From Trichobilharzia regenti (lineage: Eukaryota > Platyhelminthes > Trematoda > Strigeidida > Schistosomatidae): a stretch of DNA of 64,000 bases. Shown piece by piece: positions 30,505-42,670 of the stretch; positions within the stretch are counted from its first letter, which is position 1; each line of letters opens with the position of its first letter. Under the pieces are notes generated by a model. It did not search any database. It saw nothing but the letters and a program-made list of their open reading frames with translations, and was not told the origin of the DNA. The position numbers and the translations under genes were made by a program. The stretch is from assembly GCA_944472135.2 (NCBI GenBank), contig OX235264.1, positions 96,792,319 through 96,856,318 of the forward strand, read 5' to 3'.

Positions 30505-32257
30505 AATCTTCTACTTGAGCATGTGTCAAATTTAGACCCATTGCTATTACGTCTCCTTTTTTGAAAACTATGGAGAAATTACTTTTACTTAGTCTTGAAC
30601 CTTCGCTTAAATCCTTTAATGACCCTAAACAATTTGCCTATAAGCACAGTAGAAGCACTTTAGATGCAGCTGCCGTCTTATATCATAACATTGCTTCCAG
30701 TCTAGACAAGGGGGCTAAATTTGTTCGTTGCGCCTTCCTAGACTATACATCTGCTTTCGACTCGGTCCCTAGGGACATCTTATTAAATAAACTTGCTGCT
30801 AGTCAAACAGAATGTTGGGCTGTTAACTGGTTGCATTCCTATTTCTCAGATAGAAAGCAGTACACCGTATATAAAGGGAAGTCTTCCACTTCATTGCCTA
30901 CTGAAGCTGGTGTCCCTCAAGGTGCTGTTCTTTCTCCTTTTCTTTTTTCTTTCTTCTTGCACGACTTGCCTTACTCTGATGAAATAAACTTTGTGAAGTA
31001 TGCTGATGATTTAACGGTTTCAATGGCCGTTAACTCCCAGCTAGATTGTACTAAAATAAATGGCTTTCTATCGGAAGTCAGCAAATGGTCTGAGTCAAAC
31101 GGTCTTAAACTGAATCCTTCTAAGTGTCGAACTGTTGATTTCAGCTTAAGATGTAAACGACAGTTAAAAGAAGTCATCGATTCTCATGACAGTTGTAAAA
31201 TTGACGACAATGATATAGGAATCAAATCAGAAATTAAGTATCTTGGACTTATTCTCTCTTCTGATCTCTCCTGGTCTTCCCATGTCTTAGCAATCTCCAG
31301 TAAAATATTCCGCTTGACATTTTACATTAGGAAGTTAAGACACTCGGGTATAACTCAACCCCTCATCCTACAGTTCGTAAACTCTTGCATCCTACCCATT
31401 CGTCTTTATTGCTCACCCTTATTCTTTCCTGGTTTGCTTAAAAAAGACTATGTCACAATTCGTAGAATACTGAAGACTGTCAGTAGAGTGAGTGGTGTCC
31501 CAGTGGACCACATAGTTGACGTCGTTGTCGATAGGCATTTGACTTCGTGCAATAAATTTGCTAAAGGGATTTTGTCTGACTTGGAGCATCCGCTTTACTC
31601 CCAGCTTTCACCTTGCATCTCCTCGGGTAGAACAAGGAGTAACTTCAGAAAACTGTATGCTCGCACGTCTAAGTATAAGAAGTCTATGATACCATACTTG
31701 GCATGTATTTTATGTGATGAAAATAGTGTCAGGCAAGAATTAACTAACCTTCTTTCATCTAGTAAATAAACAATTTCCTCCATCCATCCTTACATACCTT
31801 CAAGTTTTACTTTTATTACTTCTATTATATTTATGGTCCTGTTAATTCTCTGTTTTACTCTCATAATTGCAAACACCAACTTATCTCCATGACGGCTGTA
31901 ATCTATGTTTTTTCCTTCACCATATCATGTAGAAAGAACATTATATTCAATATTTTTAAACATGTTAGGATTTCTATACCACATTGCCAATACTGCGTGA
32001 CACAAGCCAACGGCAATTTTCACTTGTATTCTTATTATTATTACCCTAGCTGTTATCATTATTATTGCTATTTCCATTTTATATGCTGCATGTTTTTGAC
32101 ACTACCTCTATTGCAAATGTGGAAAATTTTCTGTGAAATTAATCTTATTTATTATTTGAGGAAATTAGATGCAATATTGTGATTAATGCTGAAAATTCCA
32201 TTCTGTATCACAAGTACTGTTTTTGGAATAAAGTAAATCATTATTATTAATATTATT
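30505..32257 (+). mobile_element. 5'-truncated LINE nested in the BEL LTR
   Basis: The insertion cuts the LTR after GAACGATCAATTCA and the LTR resumes with TGGTTGTTTGCTC. ATTCA is repeated at 30500-30504 and 32258-32262. The 3' end is an ATT-rich tail (ATTATTATTAATATTATTATT). It carries one long RT ORF and about 490 bp of 3' UTR. Confidence 0.87.
30561..31769 (+). CDS. LINE reverse transcriptase, 5'-truncated but open
   Basis: 402 codons uninterrupted. RT blocks: CAFLDYTSAFDSVPRDILL (first catalytic Asp), AGVPQGAVLSPFLFSFF, NFVKYADDLTVSMAV (YADD), GLKLNPSKC, IKYLGLILSSDLSWSSH and a C-terminal LYCSPLFFPGLLKKDY part. The N-terminal RT and the endonuclease are absent because of 5' truncation, so it is not autonomous. 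The open frame and the clean target duplication suggest a young insertion. A decayed relative is at 37161-38000. Confidence 0.88.
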   Translation: MKTMEKLLLLSLEPSLKSFNDPKQFAYKHSRSTLDAAAVLYHNIASSLDKGAKFVRCAFLDYTSAFDSVPRDILLNKLAASQTECWAVNWLHSYFSDRKQYTVYKGKSSTSLPTEAGVPQGAVLSPFLFSFFLHDLPYSDEINFVKYADDLTVSMAVNSQLDCTKINGFLSEVSKWSESNGLKLNPSKCRTVDFSLRCKRQLKEVIDSHDSCKIDDNDIGIKSEIKYLGLILSSDLSWSSHVLAISSKIFRLTFYIRKLRHSGITQPLILQFVNSCILPIRLYCSPLFFPGLLKKDYVTIRRILKTVSRVSGVPVDHIVDVVVDRHLTSCNKFAKGILSDLEHPLYSQLSPCISSGRTRSNFRKLYARTSKYKKSMIPYLACILCDENSVRQELTNLLSSSK

Positions 32258-32731
32258 ATTCATGGTTGTTTGCTCAAACCCAACTTCCCCAATTTTCGCG
32301 GAGGCGTCAATACGACAGTCATCGTCTCATCGGTCGCTGTTCAGAAAGAAGTCAGCAATAAACCGTCAGAAGTAATATTGTGATTTATTATTGTAATATT
32401 TGTTCACATACCTCAGTGGAATTATTTTTGATATGTTGGTGTAACAATAAAGAATTCTCGAGCGGCCAATCGGTGTGTTGGTTTTTGCGTCCGTTATTAC
32501 TAAGCGTTTCTGAGAAACTTCAAGTGACAGCGTGAGCCCGAGCGTAGCAAGAGCTGGGCATTAACGGTTTACGAGACGTGATTGACAGTTTCTGACGATA
32601 GAAACAGATCTGGCGGATTGAAACATTTGGTGAAAGTTTGGATAGTCACCGTTCATCTTTCCTGGTGCCGGTCAAGTCCTCTTTGAACAAGCAATATCTG
32701 GAACGTTTTTGGAATTGGGTCAAGTTCAACA

Positions 32732-34692
32732 ATGCCTGGGTCAAAGAAGGAACAGAGTGTCTTGGGTGCAAACAGGAAAGTAAGTCATGGTGACTTGTCT
32801 GTTACTTGTAACGATGTGTCTGATGTTAAGCATGACATGGTTGATGTTACTGTTTCGCCGTTCAGGGATAATAGGAACATCAAACTCCCTAAATTTGAAC
32901 CACGGTGTTTCGATGGAAACCCGGCTGATTATTTACAATTTGTAAAGGAGTTTGAGATCATTCTGAGTGGGTTTTTATTAAGTGATGAATTGAAATTGAT
33001 GTATTTGATGAGATATTGCACTGGAGATGCTGCAAGAGCTATACAGTGCTGTGAGCTCATGCCCCCTAATGAGGGATACGCTGAGGCTATGAGCATATTA
33101 AAGGTTTGGAAGACCTTCAGTGATTGTAAGGAACGTATACGAAGCTGTCAAAGGTAACGGCAGTCAACTTCAAGATGACTCCAAGGCACTTACTGAGTTT
33201 CTAGATAATCTGTTGACTTATAAGAATACCTTGATTTCTATGAATTGCATGAGTGACCTCAAATCGAGTTTTATACTAGAAGTAATAGCAAGACGCCTAC
33301 CTACTCGACTGCAAAAGAAGTGGGTGAAGATAAGCTCCCGTATGGAGGATGAGGGTATTGAGCCAAAATTTGATGATATCCTGAAACTAGTAAAAGATAG
33401 TGTCAATCAATCTATGAGCAAGTTTGCCAGTATATTGAATCTCATTCCTAGAATAGAGCAGTCTGAGAGTAAAACGCAATCATTGATGACGAGTAGGCCT
33501 CAGAGACGTGGATATCCAGAAGGCTCCATGATGTCTAGTAATGCATATAGACCTAGTGAGTGTAACAGGTTTCGTAGTACATCGTCAACAGATAAGTTGC
33601 AAGCTGCAAGAGAAACACGGTTTTATTTTACACGTTTGCAAGAGGTGCGTACACAGGTGAACTGTGAACCAGTGAGCAAGTTCAGTGATAAGCTAAATGT
33701 AAACTCCAGGCCTGACTCCGAATTGTGTGACGATAACGTGCGGTGAAGAAGTCTGTAGTTGCAACTGGTAAGCCATTGTTGAATAGAGTGTCACAGAATA
33801 GAGTTGCTGCTTCAGAGTCCAGTTCTGACTCCATAAGTTTACAAGGTATTACCAGTTATAGAGAAGTTATAAAACATTTTAGGATTTGTGAGGAGGAACC
33901 GAAATTGTCTACTGCTGTTATTAAAGATTTTGAAATTGATGAAGTCGACCAGATAGATGATGGTAAATTGAATATTCGTGATAATGATCATGATAGTGCA
34001 GATTTGTCTTCGGTTGATCAGGATGAAATGGCGGGATTGCCAAATACCGATGAGTTAAAAAAGGTTCTATAGAACTTGAACGTGAAGTAGAAATAAATGC
34101 AGGTGCAGTTGCAGAAGGCATGCATACTTGTGAGACCGTCAGTGTGAGTGATCATCATGTAGCCCACCTATCATCAGATGCTAGTGCTAAACCTGAGCTA
34201 ATAGTAAAATACAGCACCGGTGGTGGTCTTGCAGGTAGACAACTTTCTGAAAGTCGAGCAACAACAGCTTCTGATCCACCGGTAAGTTCATCAACTGGTA
34301 TCAATCAGTTGTCGTTGGTGTTGTCATCCACAATGAAACAGAAGCCCATCAACTCCAGTATCTTGTGCAGTGACTATGATGGTATTGGTGCGTTTGAATA
34401 GAAGAAAGACTTTGCTCAGTTTAGTGAGGATAAGCCAAGTGTAAACGAGAGAGTAATTGTTAAATTGACTTGCATGAATAAAAGCACTTCTTGTTTCAAG
34501 TTACTATTTGAATGCTATTATCTTTGGTGTAAGTTACTCTGTGCCTACGCTTGGTTGAACAGATACGTCGTGTGTTTGTTAGTCATCTATATTCTACGAC
34601 ACAATGACATGAGCGTGTCACCGTTCACAGTTGAGGATATAGATGATAGAAGGAAGTCAGCAAATGAACTCAACGATGATTTTCCAACCTAG
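32732..34692 (+). pseudogene. BEL/Pao gag, decayed
   Basis: Starts MPGSKKEQS; shows the Pao-type gag block LPKFEPRCFDGNPADYLQF, then LMYLMRYCTGDAARAIQCCE, then MPPNEGYAEAMSIL, typical of the DUF1759-like domain of BEL/Pao gag. A frameshift near 33120-33157 replaces the RFGRPPMIVG seen in the inverted copies with another frame; further breaks occur near 33740 and 34075-34120. The end (WCKLLCAYAWLNRYVVCLL, then VSPFTVEDIDD) resembles the linker before the integrase in BEL/Pao pol, suggesting that most of pol was deleted in frame or nearly so; that point is inference. Confidence 0.72.
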
Positions 34693-35514
34693 GGCGTCAA
34701 CCTGAGAAGGGTTGTAGGCGTACCGATGTAAGTCCTACAATTCTTCAAAGGATAGCGCATCAATGAGCAGTCCAATGTGCTCGGTGTGTGATTTTGTACA
34801 TATGTTCATATTGTATATACTTAATTGTCTTGTCAACTGGTGTTTTTGGATTAATTGTGTTTGCTTGTTGTTTTCGTACCTTGTTGTTATTGCATAATTT
34901 TGTCAAAATTTTCGTCGCGATTACTTCTGAAGTTGTTTCTTGTCTTCTACGTTCGTGAATGAATTGATTGATGTTAGAGACAGCAGATGGGTCGTATACG
35001 CCGGGGAGGCTATTGCTAAGAATGAAATGCGCACGGAGATAATTGTTAGCTGTGGTCTCACACGCCGGGGAGCGGGAGTGTAGACGACTGAGGCTCGCAT
35101 ACGTCATCGTTACTAGAATTGAGGCAGAATGAGTGACAGGCGATTTCAGTGGTAATTGGTAGTGAGTAGATAAGAGGATGTGAGTAGAGTGTCGTGAGGT
35201 GCTCCCATGGTCACGTTGCATTCTGCAAGAGTCATTCTAGCAAGTGGCGGTTGCGTTGCAAGAGGATGCCTTTAACTGGAAGGCACAGGTCGTCATTGGT
35301 GTGTGAGATTGTGCTGTGGGTATGCTTGTGGTGCGTTGGCTTTTCTGTTTGTTTTCCATTTCAGCTCTGTCCGAGTGACCCAGGTTGTTGCACTGGCATC
35401 CAATTCAATGGGTATTGGTCGCAATGGAAAAAAGGAATAGATCATTTTTGTCGGAGCGACTTTATTGCATATCCCCTCAATGACGCTTGTTGCTATGTTG
35501 CTATTGGTTTCAAG

Positions 35515-35964
35515 TGGCCTTGGTTTTCGGGGAAGATTTAACTGATGTAATATTGCGATTTCGTAGACATAACTCAGGCTCATACGTGAAAAACTATAAT
35601 CCTGGAATAAAGACAAGTTGTTTAGAAGGTAAGGAGGGCATTATTTTTCAGTTTATTTGTATATATACTATTGTGTATCGAGTTGCACTGAGTTCTTAGT
35701 GCATTCATTTTCATTAAGTTCATTTTCATTAAGTGTAGTAATGAAGAATGGAATTTCTTCCACATCAGTGTTATTTAATTGAAGTTTTAATCTTTGTAGG
35801 CCCTTGAAGGAATAAATTCGGCACGGAGAACTCCTGTGGAAACCGAAAGCACTTTTAGTTTACTAAATCTTACTGACTCCCTGTATAAATTTGATCTGTC
35901 AAGTGTTTATGTAAAGTCTGCTGGTGTATTCAGTAAAGTAAAAGTTGTAGTGCTTAACTCCTAG
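35515..35964 (+). CDS. Last two exons of an unidentified gene (candidate)
   Basis: Two segments splice in frame: about 35515-35628 (VFGEDLTDVILRFRRHNSGS, then YVKNYNPGIKTSCLE; donor GTAAGG) and 35810-35964 (INSARRTPVETESTFSLLNL, then a stop after VVVLNS). The joining codon is GGA (Gly). The acceptor before 35810 is AAG; a better TGTAG acceptor ten bases earlier would break the frame. The start of the first segment is uncertain. I do not recognise the protein. The region 35184-35514 is open in several frames and could hold an upstream exon. Confidence 0.4.
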
Positions 35965-35971
35965 ACTTGTT

Positions 35972-36905
35972 GTAGTCATTGGTATTGCCAGAATACTACT
36001 TACTCGTTTTATGCAGCCGAAGTATTCAATTCTCACTTTATTGAGGAAATAGTATATTGCCTGCAAAAGTAGTGCGTCAGTTTACGAGTTTCATCAAGCC
36101 TACAGAATGTTTTCTGTTCACTGAATACTGTTTGCGAATTATCCGAGAAAACACATTTCCGAGTGGGATGTAATACAAAGCTGAATTCTTAAACTGTCAT
36201 CCTTATAACAGTTCAATTCAATCACACATATAATAATATGATAGTCTGTAATTGACTTCAAAGACTTATCAGGGAATATTCTCATCACCTTACGGTTTGC
36301 TGATGATATTGTCCACCTAGACTATGAGAAGTAACCCCTGATGCTGTAAAATATGAAAATAATACCGGTGTTTGATTATAGGTGTCCGCGTTCTATCTCA
36401 TCAGTAAAGCAGTATAATATGGCGAGTGCTGTTGAGGTTACGCATAAATGTTTAGGTGGGGAGGGTTAGTTAGCCTTCAAGGTAGGGAAGCTGAATAGGT
36501 TGAGATGGCTAGAACACGTGCTGGCATACTAAGCCATCGCCTTCCTCCAGGGACAATGCTGACCAGCACATGTTAAGGTTTAAAATGCGTTTGGGTCGGT
36601 CAAATGAAAAAGTGATATTGGTTCATAAAATTGTTGACAGTCGGCTGGAAGAAATACCGGAGATGTGACTGCAAATCTTTGGTACTGGTACTGGTGCATT
36701 CACTCTGTGTAATCTCACATATCTATTCAACTCATGTTTTTCCTTGTCATTATTTATTCTCCCTCACATTTTCTCTCGTTAAACTTCCATTTAGTTTTAT
36801 GTCTCTACCTTCGTGTGCTACATGGAATGTGGTAAATTAAACAGGTGGACTTCTCTGCAAACTCATACTGAAAGCTACTCAGAATGACAGTCTGTGCGTA
36901 ACTAA
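35972..36905 (+). pseudogene. RTE relic, copy 1 of a direct duplication
   Basis: Degenerate RTE ORF2 end: RFADDIVHLDYEK, then LNRLRWLEHV, then the RTE 3' UTR motif (GTGTGCTACATGGAATGTGG, then CAGAATGACAGTCTGT). The same sequence recurs at 38018-38760 with the same order of blocks, so these are duplicated or two related insertions. Confidence 0.62.
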
Positions 36906-37160
36906 ATGCGAAACATTGATAAATGATCTCCAAAATTTCAACAAATGATAAGTGTAGTTCATAATCTTGCTCTTTGTCAAATGAAAAATTGATACCTTTC
37001 GGTAATCTCTTCTTCCACCCGGGACTCGTCTCCTACTTTGCAACTGGATTTGTGCTTTGTCACATTTGTACTTAGTTTTCGGTCATTCAGCATTCGCCGT
37101 TGCTGTTGACTCAGCGCCTAGATGACTTTAGTTGAATAAGGTTTCGATCGTGCAAACACG

Positions 37161-38000
37161 GGTCCTGGGCAGTTGATTGGTTGCATTATCATTTCTCAAA
37201 TGGAATGCAGCATACTGTATATTAGGGTAAATCTTCCGCCTCGCCTGCTGGAGCTGGTGTTCCTCAGGGTATTGTTATCTCTCTTTTTCTTTTTTCTCTC
37301 TCGTCTTACATGACCTTTCTCTTTCTAATGAGAGCAACTTCGTCAAATATGCTGGTGATCTGACCGTCTCACTTCCTGTCATGTTACAATGTGACTGCAG
37401 CAAACTTAACTGCTTCCTGTCTGTAGTCTAAGGTACGTGGTCTTACGTTAAATCCCTCTAAATGTCAGGCAGCTAACTTTCCCCTCACTCATAAGCGTGA
37501 ACTGCGAAAACTGTGTCGTTCACAAGATGCTTGTATCAAAGAGGACACTGAAACAGAAACTAAGTCTAACATAAAATACCTTGGAGTAAATCTATCCTCT
37601 GGTCTTTCTTGGTCATTCTATATCTTGTCGATTTCTAAGAAAACCTTCAGTCTAGGTTACCATGTTATGTAGTCAAGACAGTCAAGAATCATTCAACCTC
37701 TCTTTTTACAACTTGTTAACTCTTGCATTGGTCTTTACTGCTCCCCCTTATTCTTTCCTGAATTACTCAAAAACGACTATGTCGTATTGTGTAGGGTATT
37801 AAGGTTGTCATTAGGGCAAGTGGTGTACCATTTCGTCAACTCGTTAATGCATTAGTTAAAAGACATCTAAACTCATGCGAGAAATGGTCTAAATCTATAC
37901 TGTCTAACCCTCAACACCCCTTCTATTCTCAGCTCTTCCCTTTAATTTCATCTGATGGAACCAGAAGTCGGAATAAAAGATTATGTGATCGTTTTTGGAA
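37161..38000 (+). pseudogene. LINE RT relic related to the nested LINE at 30505
   Basis: Aligns with the ORF at 30561-31769 from its IDWLHSYFS-like region to its end: GGTTGCATTATCATTTCTCA, AGCTGGTGTTCCTCAGGGTA, TTCGTCAAATATGCTGGTGA (YADD changed to YAGD). Multiple stops and indels; dead. Confidence 0.75.
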
Positions 38001-38017
38001 TTAAGTAATACCAAAAA

Positions 38018-38760
38018 TTGTTGTCGTTTTCATTGCCAGCAGTTCACAGCCTATTGAGTTTACGCAAGTGCAATGCTCATTTCCCACTTTCCTGAGGAGA
38101 CATCAACTAGGATTCTAGGAAAGTAGTACGTCAGTATGCGAATTTCATGAATCTGTAGACTACATTCCATTCACTTATTACTGAAACTAAACTATGAAGG
38201 AACTGATATTTCAAAGAAGGATGTAGTACAAGGCTCATTTCTACAACTGTCGTCCTTATTTTAGTTCACTTTCATCATAAATGTATTAACCGAATTGTCT
38301 GTTACTCACTTTAGGCCCTTACCAGGGAACAGTCTTGTCAACTTTTTGTATGCTGATGGTATTGTCCACTTAGGCTGCGAGAAGTGACCATTGAAACTGG
38401 AAGATATGAAAAGACTACTGGTTTTTGATCGTAGTGTCTGTACCCTTTCTTCTGTGTTAAGTAGTCTAATATGGTGAGTAATATTGGGGTTAAGCTTAGT
38501 GTTAAGTAGAAATGTGATTTCAAACGTTGTTAATGACACAGATGCATTCACTCTGTGTAATCGCACATATCTGAGCAACCCTTATATTTTTTCCATATGA
38601 CTGTTCGGTTTTCATCACATTTATGTTCATTAGAGTTCCATTTAATTTATTTTTTCCTCTACCTTTGTGTGCTACATGGAACGTGGTAACTTAAGCGGGT
38701 GCACTTGTGTGCACGCTTCTATGTTGAAAATCAGTCTGTCAGAATGATCTATAGTCCAGG
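38018..38760 (+). pseudogene. RTE relic, copy 2 of the direct duplication
   Basis: Matches copy 1: CAGGGAACAGTCTTGTCAAC, TGCTGATGGTATTGTCCAC, GCATTCACTCTGTGTAATCG, GTGTGCTACATGGAACGTGG, then CAGTCTGTCAGAATGA. Slightly shorter, lacking the central LNRLRWL part. Confidence 0.6.
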
Positions 38761-38989
38761 TATAGTGAAATGTTAAAACGGGGATAAAAATAGGCAAAAT
38801 GTCAACAAATGGTAATCGTATTTTTCATTTAGTTCTTGTCTAACTGAAAAAGTGATCTTACAATAATTTCTCCTCTTACCCGAGATAACTCTCACACTCT
38901 GTCTCGTTATATCTCATTAGTTAGTTAATTTTATCACGTAGCCCAACTGCGAAGTTGAAACACATCTGATGAAATATGTTATGCTTATT

Positions 38990-39085
38990 ACCAACCAAAT
39001 ATAATATTTTTCAAGTGTGGAACGTCACAAATCGAACTGCTACACTTCTGTGCTGAGTTCCATGTTAAAACTCAGTCAGTCAGCT
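38990..39085 (+). mobile_element. RTE 3'-tail relic
   Basis: GTGTGGAACGTCACAAATCG, then CTTCTGTGCTGAGTTCCATG, then CAGTCAGTCAG match the RTE 3' UTR and tail in plus orientation. Confidence 0.55.
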
Positions 39086-39089
39086 TTGT

Positions 39090-42000
39090 CACTACAAATG
39101 CGTAGTGTCACAACTACCTAGTGTTAATTAGCTTAAACAATTATTCATGCCGTTTCCTAAGTACTCTATGCATTTCCCGATTCCTTAAACTGTCCAGATA
39201 AAGTGCACCGAAGAGGAAAACATAAACCAAAAGTCAGTAACATGGACGTAAGAAATGGTGTGAATAGAAGTGAATGAGACGAGTGACCTTTTATCCCTGT
39301 AGTACGCTTAAGTAAAATACTCATGTATATGAATGAGGCAAAAAGTTGTGTGACTGACTTGATATGATGATGAGCAATAGTTTGTGCTCAAAACGCCACC
39401 AAGTAATATTGCTCTCCAACACTGTGTGATTTACCAAAATAAAATCGTATCCATAATGGAGTTATACTCTACCACAGTGCCCAAGTTTTATGCTTATATC
39501 AAAAATACTTATCTTGTGCGTTATGTGTCTCCTAATTGTTTCATTTTTGTCTTCCTCATTGCAGGTTGTCAGTCTCCGTAGACATTCTACCAGATGTCGT
39601 CATGCATAGTGTCTGCAAGCAGTCTTTCAATACATCTACCTCCCGCAAAGTTATTGTTACGATGCCTTTAAATCATTTACATTTGGCCGTAATACAATTA
39701 GTGTGCTAATATTACTGATGCAATGACATGCAAGACTTGTACATGTTACTGTGAAGCTAGTTTGTAATAACATTCCCTCCATAGTAAATAGAATGCTTGT
39801 GATAACAATTCGTCATTATCTTTTCATTGTGTTGATAGTTGCGTATATATTAGAAAAAAGCTAACCTTGTCGTATCAGTTCTCTAAATTACAATCACTAA
39901 GTGCCCATACCTCTGCTGAATACCAAGTGCTACTCGTGGCCCATGAAATACTTATTACTGCATTCGTAAATAGCTATCAAACTGTTATTACATGGAGTAT
40001 TGAGACAGAAGGCGTATGAAATTTAGATATTAGTGTGTATCTGAAGTAAACGACACAATATATATGTGCATGTTTCATTTCAAAACTAGAGAATTTTATA
40101 GGGTAATGTAGGAGTGAGCGCAATGAGTTAATAATGTATTCTTTACTGCATCCATCTTGTATGAGTGGAATGCTTCTATTCAATTTTCGGCGAAGCTTCA
40201 ATATCACCCTACAGGGTTTCTTCAATGCACTCTCATAAGGAATAATACTTGGCACTGAGGAATCCAGCCAAAAGCATTTGTGACACAGTCGAATGACTTT
40301 TTCAACTAAAAGCGGTAATACTGATATTAGGTGTGATTTATCTGTAAACTGAGGGACTCTGGTGTAACACAGCACCATATCCCAGCAGGGTATTGTTTGT
40401 GTTTTACAGGTACAAGTAGAATTCATGGACTGAGCATTTGTTAAATATGGAGGCGACCCATTGAGTCACTTACACGAAAGGCTGATGAAATGCGATACCT
40501 TACACACGCACTTTCAGATGTAGGCATGTGTTACTCCACATGAACTCTGGGCCATATCGAGTAGGCATTCCTTTAAATCTACTCTACCCTGTGCGCTTAA
40601 TTATTGTTCGTATATGTGATGACTTGGTGCGTTTCCTAGTTTGCCTATAATTACGGAATGTACATTATATTAACGAACACAAATAAATTTTGTGAAAACC
40701 AGTGGTGTTCCTTCTCTAGTCTCAATTGATGTCACATTGATTGACACGATTAAAGGAATAGATTGTAACGTGGTGTTTTCTGTAGCTGCGAAACGTAGAT
40801 ACCTAGTTTCGAATTGACATCATCCGTCTGATCCTATTAACCTATGGGTATGGTTCATCCTTCATGATAAAACTAGAACTCAGAAGTAGACTGTCTTTGA
40901 CAGATCTAGTTTTACGATGTGACTAATTGGTGAGTCACCTGGTGTTGTGGTAGCAAAAAAATAACTCCAAACCTTAGTATTTTCTAGATATGAACAGATT
41001 TACTTACTTTGGCGACAATTTAATCTTAGGGATATTAACCTTTACTTAGTAATTTGGATCCGAAAGTAAACGCCATGTTACTAAGTTATTCAAAAGACAG
41101 AATGATGAGTGAAACAGTACTCGGATACTTATTCTAACGAAATCGAATAATGATTATCGTTTAGCCTACCAATATGCCGCTTACTTTCAGTCTTAATTCA
41201 AAGACAAATTTAATTGCCCAATAAATTAATAGTTTCAGAAGACTGCTCTACTCCTGTCTTTGAAATACTTTACCCGATCGTGTTTTACTTCAAAATAAGT
41301 GTATACTGGCCAGCTGATGTTGCTTTTCCAGTTACACTGTTTTTCAGTTACAATGTCCCATCTATTTCCTATCAAACACAACATCCCTTAAACCATCAAC
41401 GAGTAAACATCATTTCTAAAAAAATAACCTTAACTATTCGCATGTAAACGATGCTATAAACTTTATCACTTACGTGATGTTTCAAATTCCGATTAATCAG
41501 TTTTCCCTTACATGAGCACCTGTTTCAATTTTAACGGATAGTTCTAACCTTTGACTACTGAATTAGTACGTTTCATTATGTACCATCCATACGAAATATA
41601 GGTACTGATAATAATTACTGCTAACAGATTTATCACGAGAATGTACTCCATATTGACGACAATATTCCTCAGGGGCGGACGTATTTTCTAAACGCGCTAC
41701 TCAATACAACACATGACCCTAACCCCATAACTCTGTAGCTCACAACATTCTATGAAGTTAGTAGTGACTATTAACAAGTAGAATGTCTATTTGAGGTATA
41801 GAGAATACATTTATTAGTGATTCGACACAAAATACAAAATCAACGGTACTGGAAACCACTTCCTTCAGCAATGAATCCCACGAGGTCACTGGAACTACAG
41901 ATTATCTAAAAAAGAAAACAAGGGTTCACAGGGTGCATACATGAATATAACTACCAATATAATATTAACGAGACAGCACAGTAAAAATTAATGAAAGTTT

Positions 42001-42670
42001 ATATCAATGTGCGATTACATCAGTCACTATTTTTGACACAAGTGGATATTTAGACGAAGTAATGAGAAGACGTAATTTGTCCGAGTCGTGTAGTGTTGTA
42101 TTTGTGCAACACATTTTAGACAATCTGGTCACGCATGGACTTGTTATAGGAATACATATGAAATTAATACAGTTAAAAGTTTGGAAAATAAATTTAGGTG
42201 GAATTAAAACCACATATTGAAGGTCAAAATAACAATGAAGATTACTAAACCAAATATCTGAGGGACTAGTACATCTACCCTGACTAGTTTCAAAACAAAG
42301 TTTAACAAAGGTTTCGTGTGATGACGAATAGTCTTGGAATTCACAAAAGTGGTTTAAACTTCCTAATCACACTTCGGTTCCCACAAACTTTAGAATGCAA
42401 TCCAAACACGTTTTACAGATAGGTTTAAAGAATGTGCAAACGCCAGTTTTATGACCTGTCCCTATAATATGTTTCGAAATAGAGGAGCTGGGACCCCATT
42501 AATAACTTCTGAAGATTCTGTTGCTTCTGGAGGCATTTAGGAATATGATGCGTAGCCCTTACTTGCAAAAATCGATGAGCCTTCCCTAAATGGATATAGC
42601 AACCACTTCTAAACCTTACGTCCATAGCTTTAAGAGATGTCGGACACTACTTCTACGTGGTTTTAAAATA
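39090..42670. other. No recognised gene or repeat
   Basis: AT-rich sequence. A 149-codon minus-strand frame at 39977-40426 (CHKCFWLDSSVPSIIPYE and following) is open and has fairly even composition, with a possible acceptor ACACCAG upstream, but no domain is recognised and no partner exon was found; it may be chance. Confidence 0.35.

Larger units (their letters stand above)
30471..35183 (+). mobile_element. BEL/Pao element, gag-only, split 5' LTR, no 3' LTR
   Basis: 5' LTR in two pieces (30471-30504 and 32263-32587), separated by a nested LINE; then leader, decayed gag (32732 on), and a 3' internal segment homologous to 56827-57431. Homology to the inverted copy stops at 35183, where that copy has its purine-rich tract and LTR; here no 3' LTR follows. 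No protease, RT, RNase H or integrase is present. Confidence 0.75.

Noticed and set aside
31889..32182. 97-codon frame after the nested LINE RT
   Set aside because: Low-complexity, A/T-rich 3' UTR sequence with no domain.
34120..34401. Possible separate host gene after gag
   Set aside because: The same sequence follows gag in both palindrome arms (MDTREAISVSDQRVAHLP), so it belongs to the BEL element.
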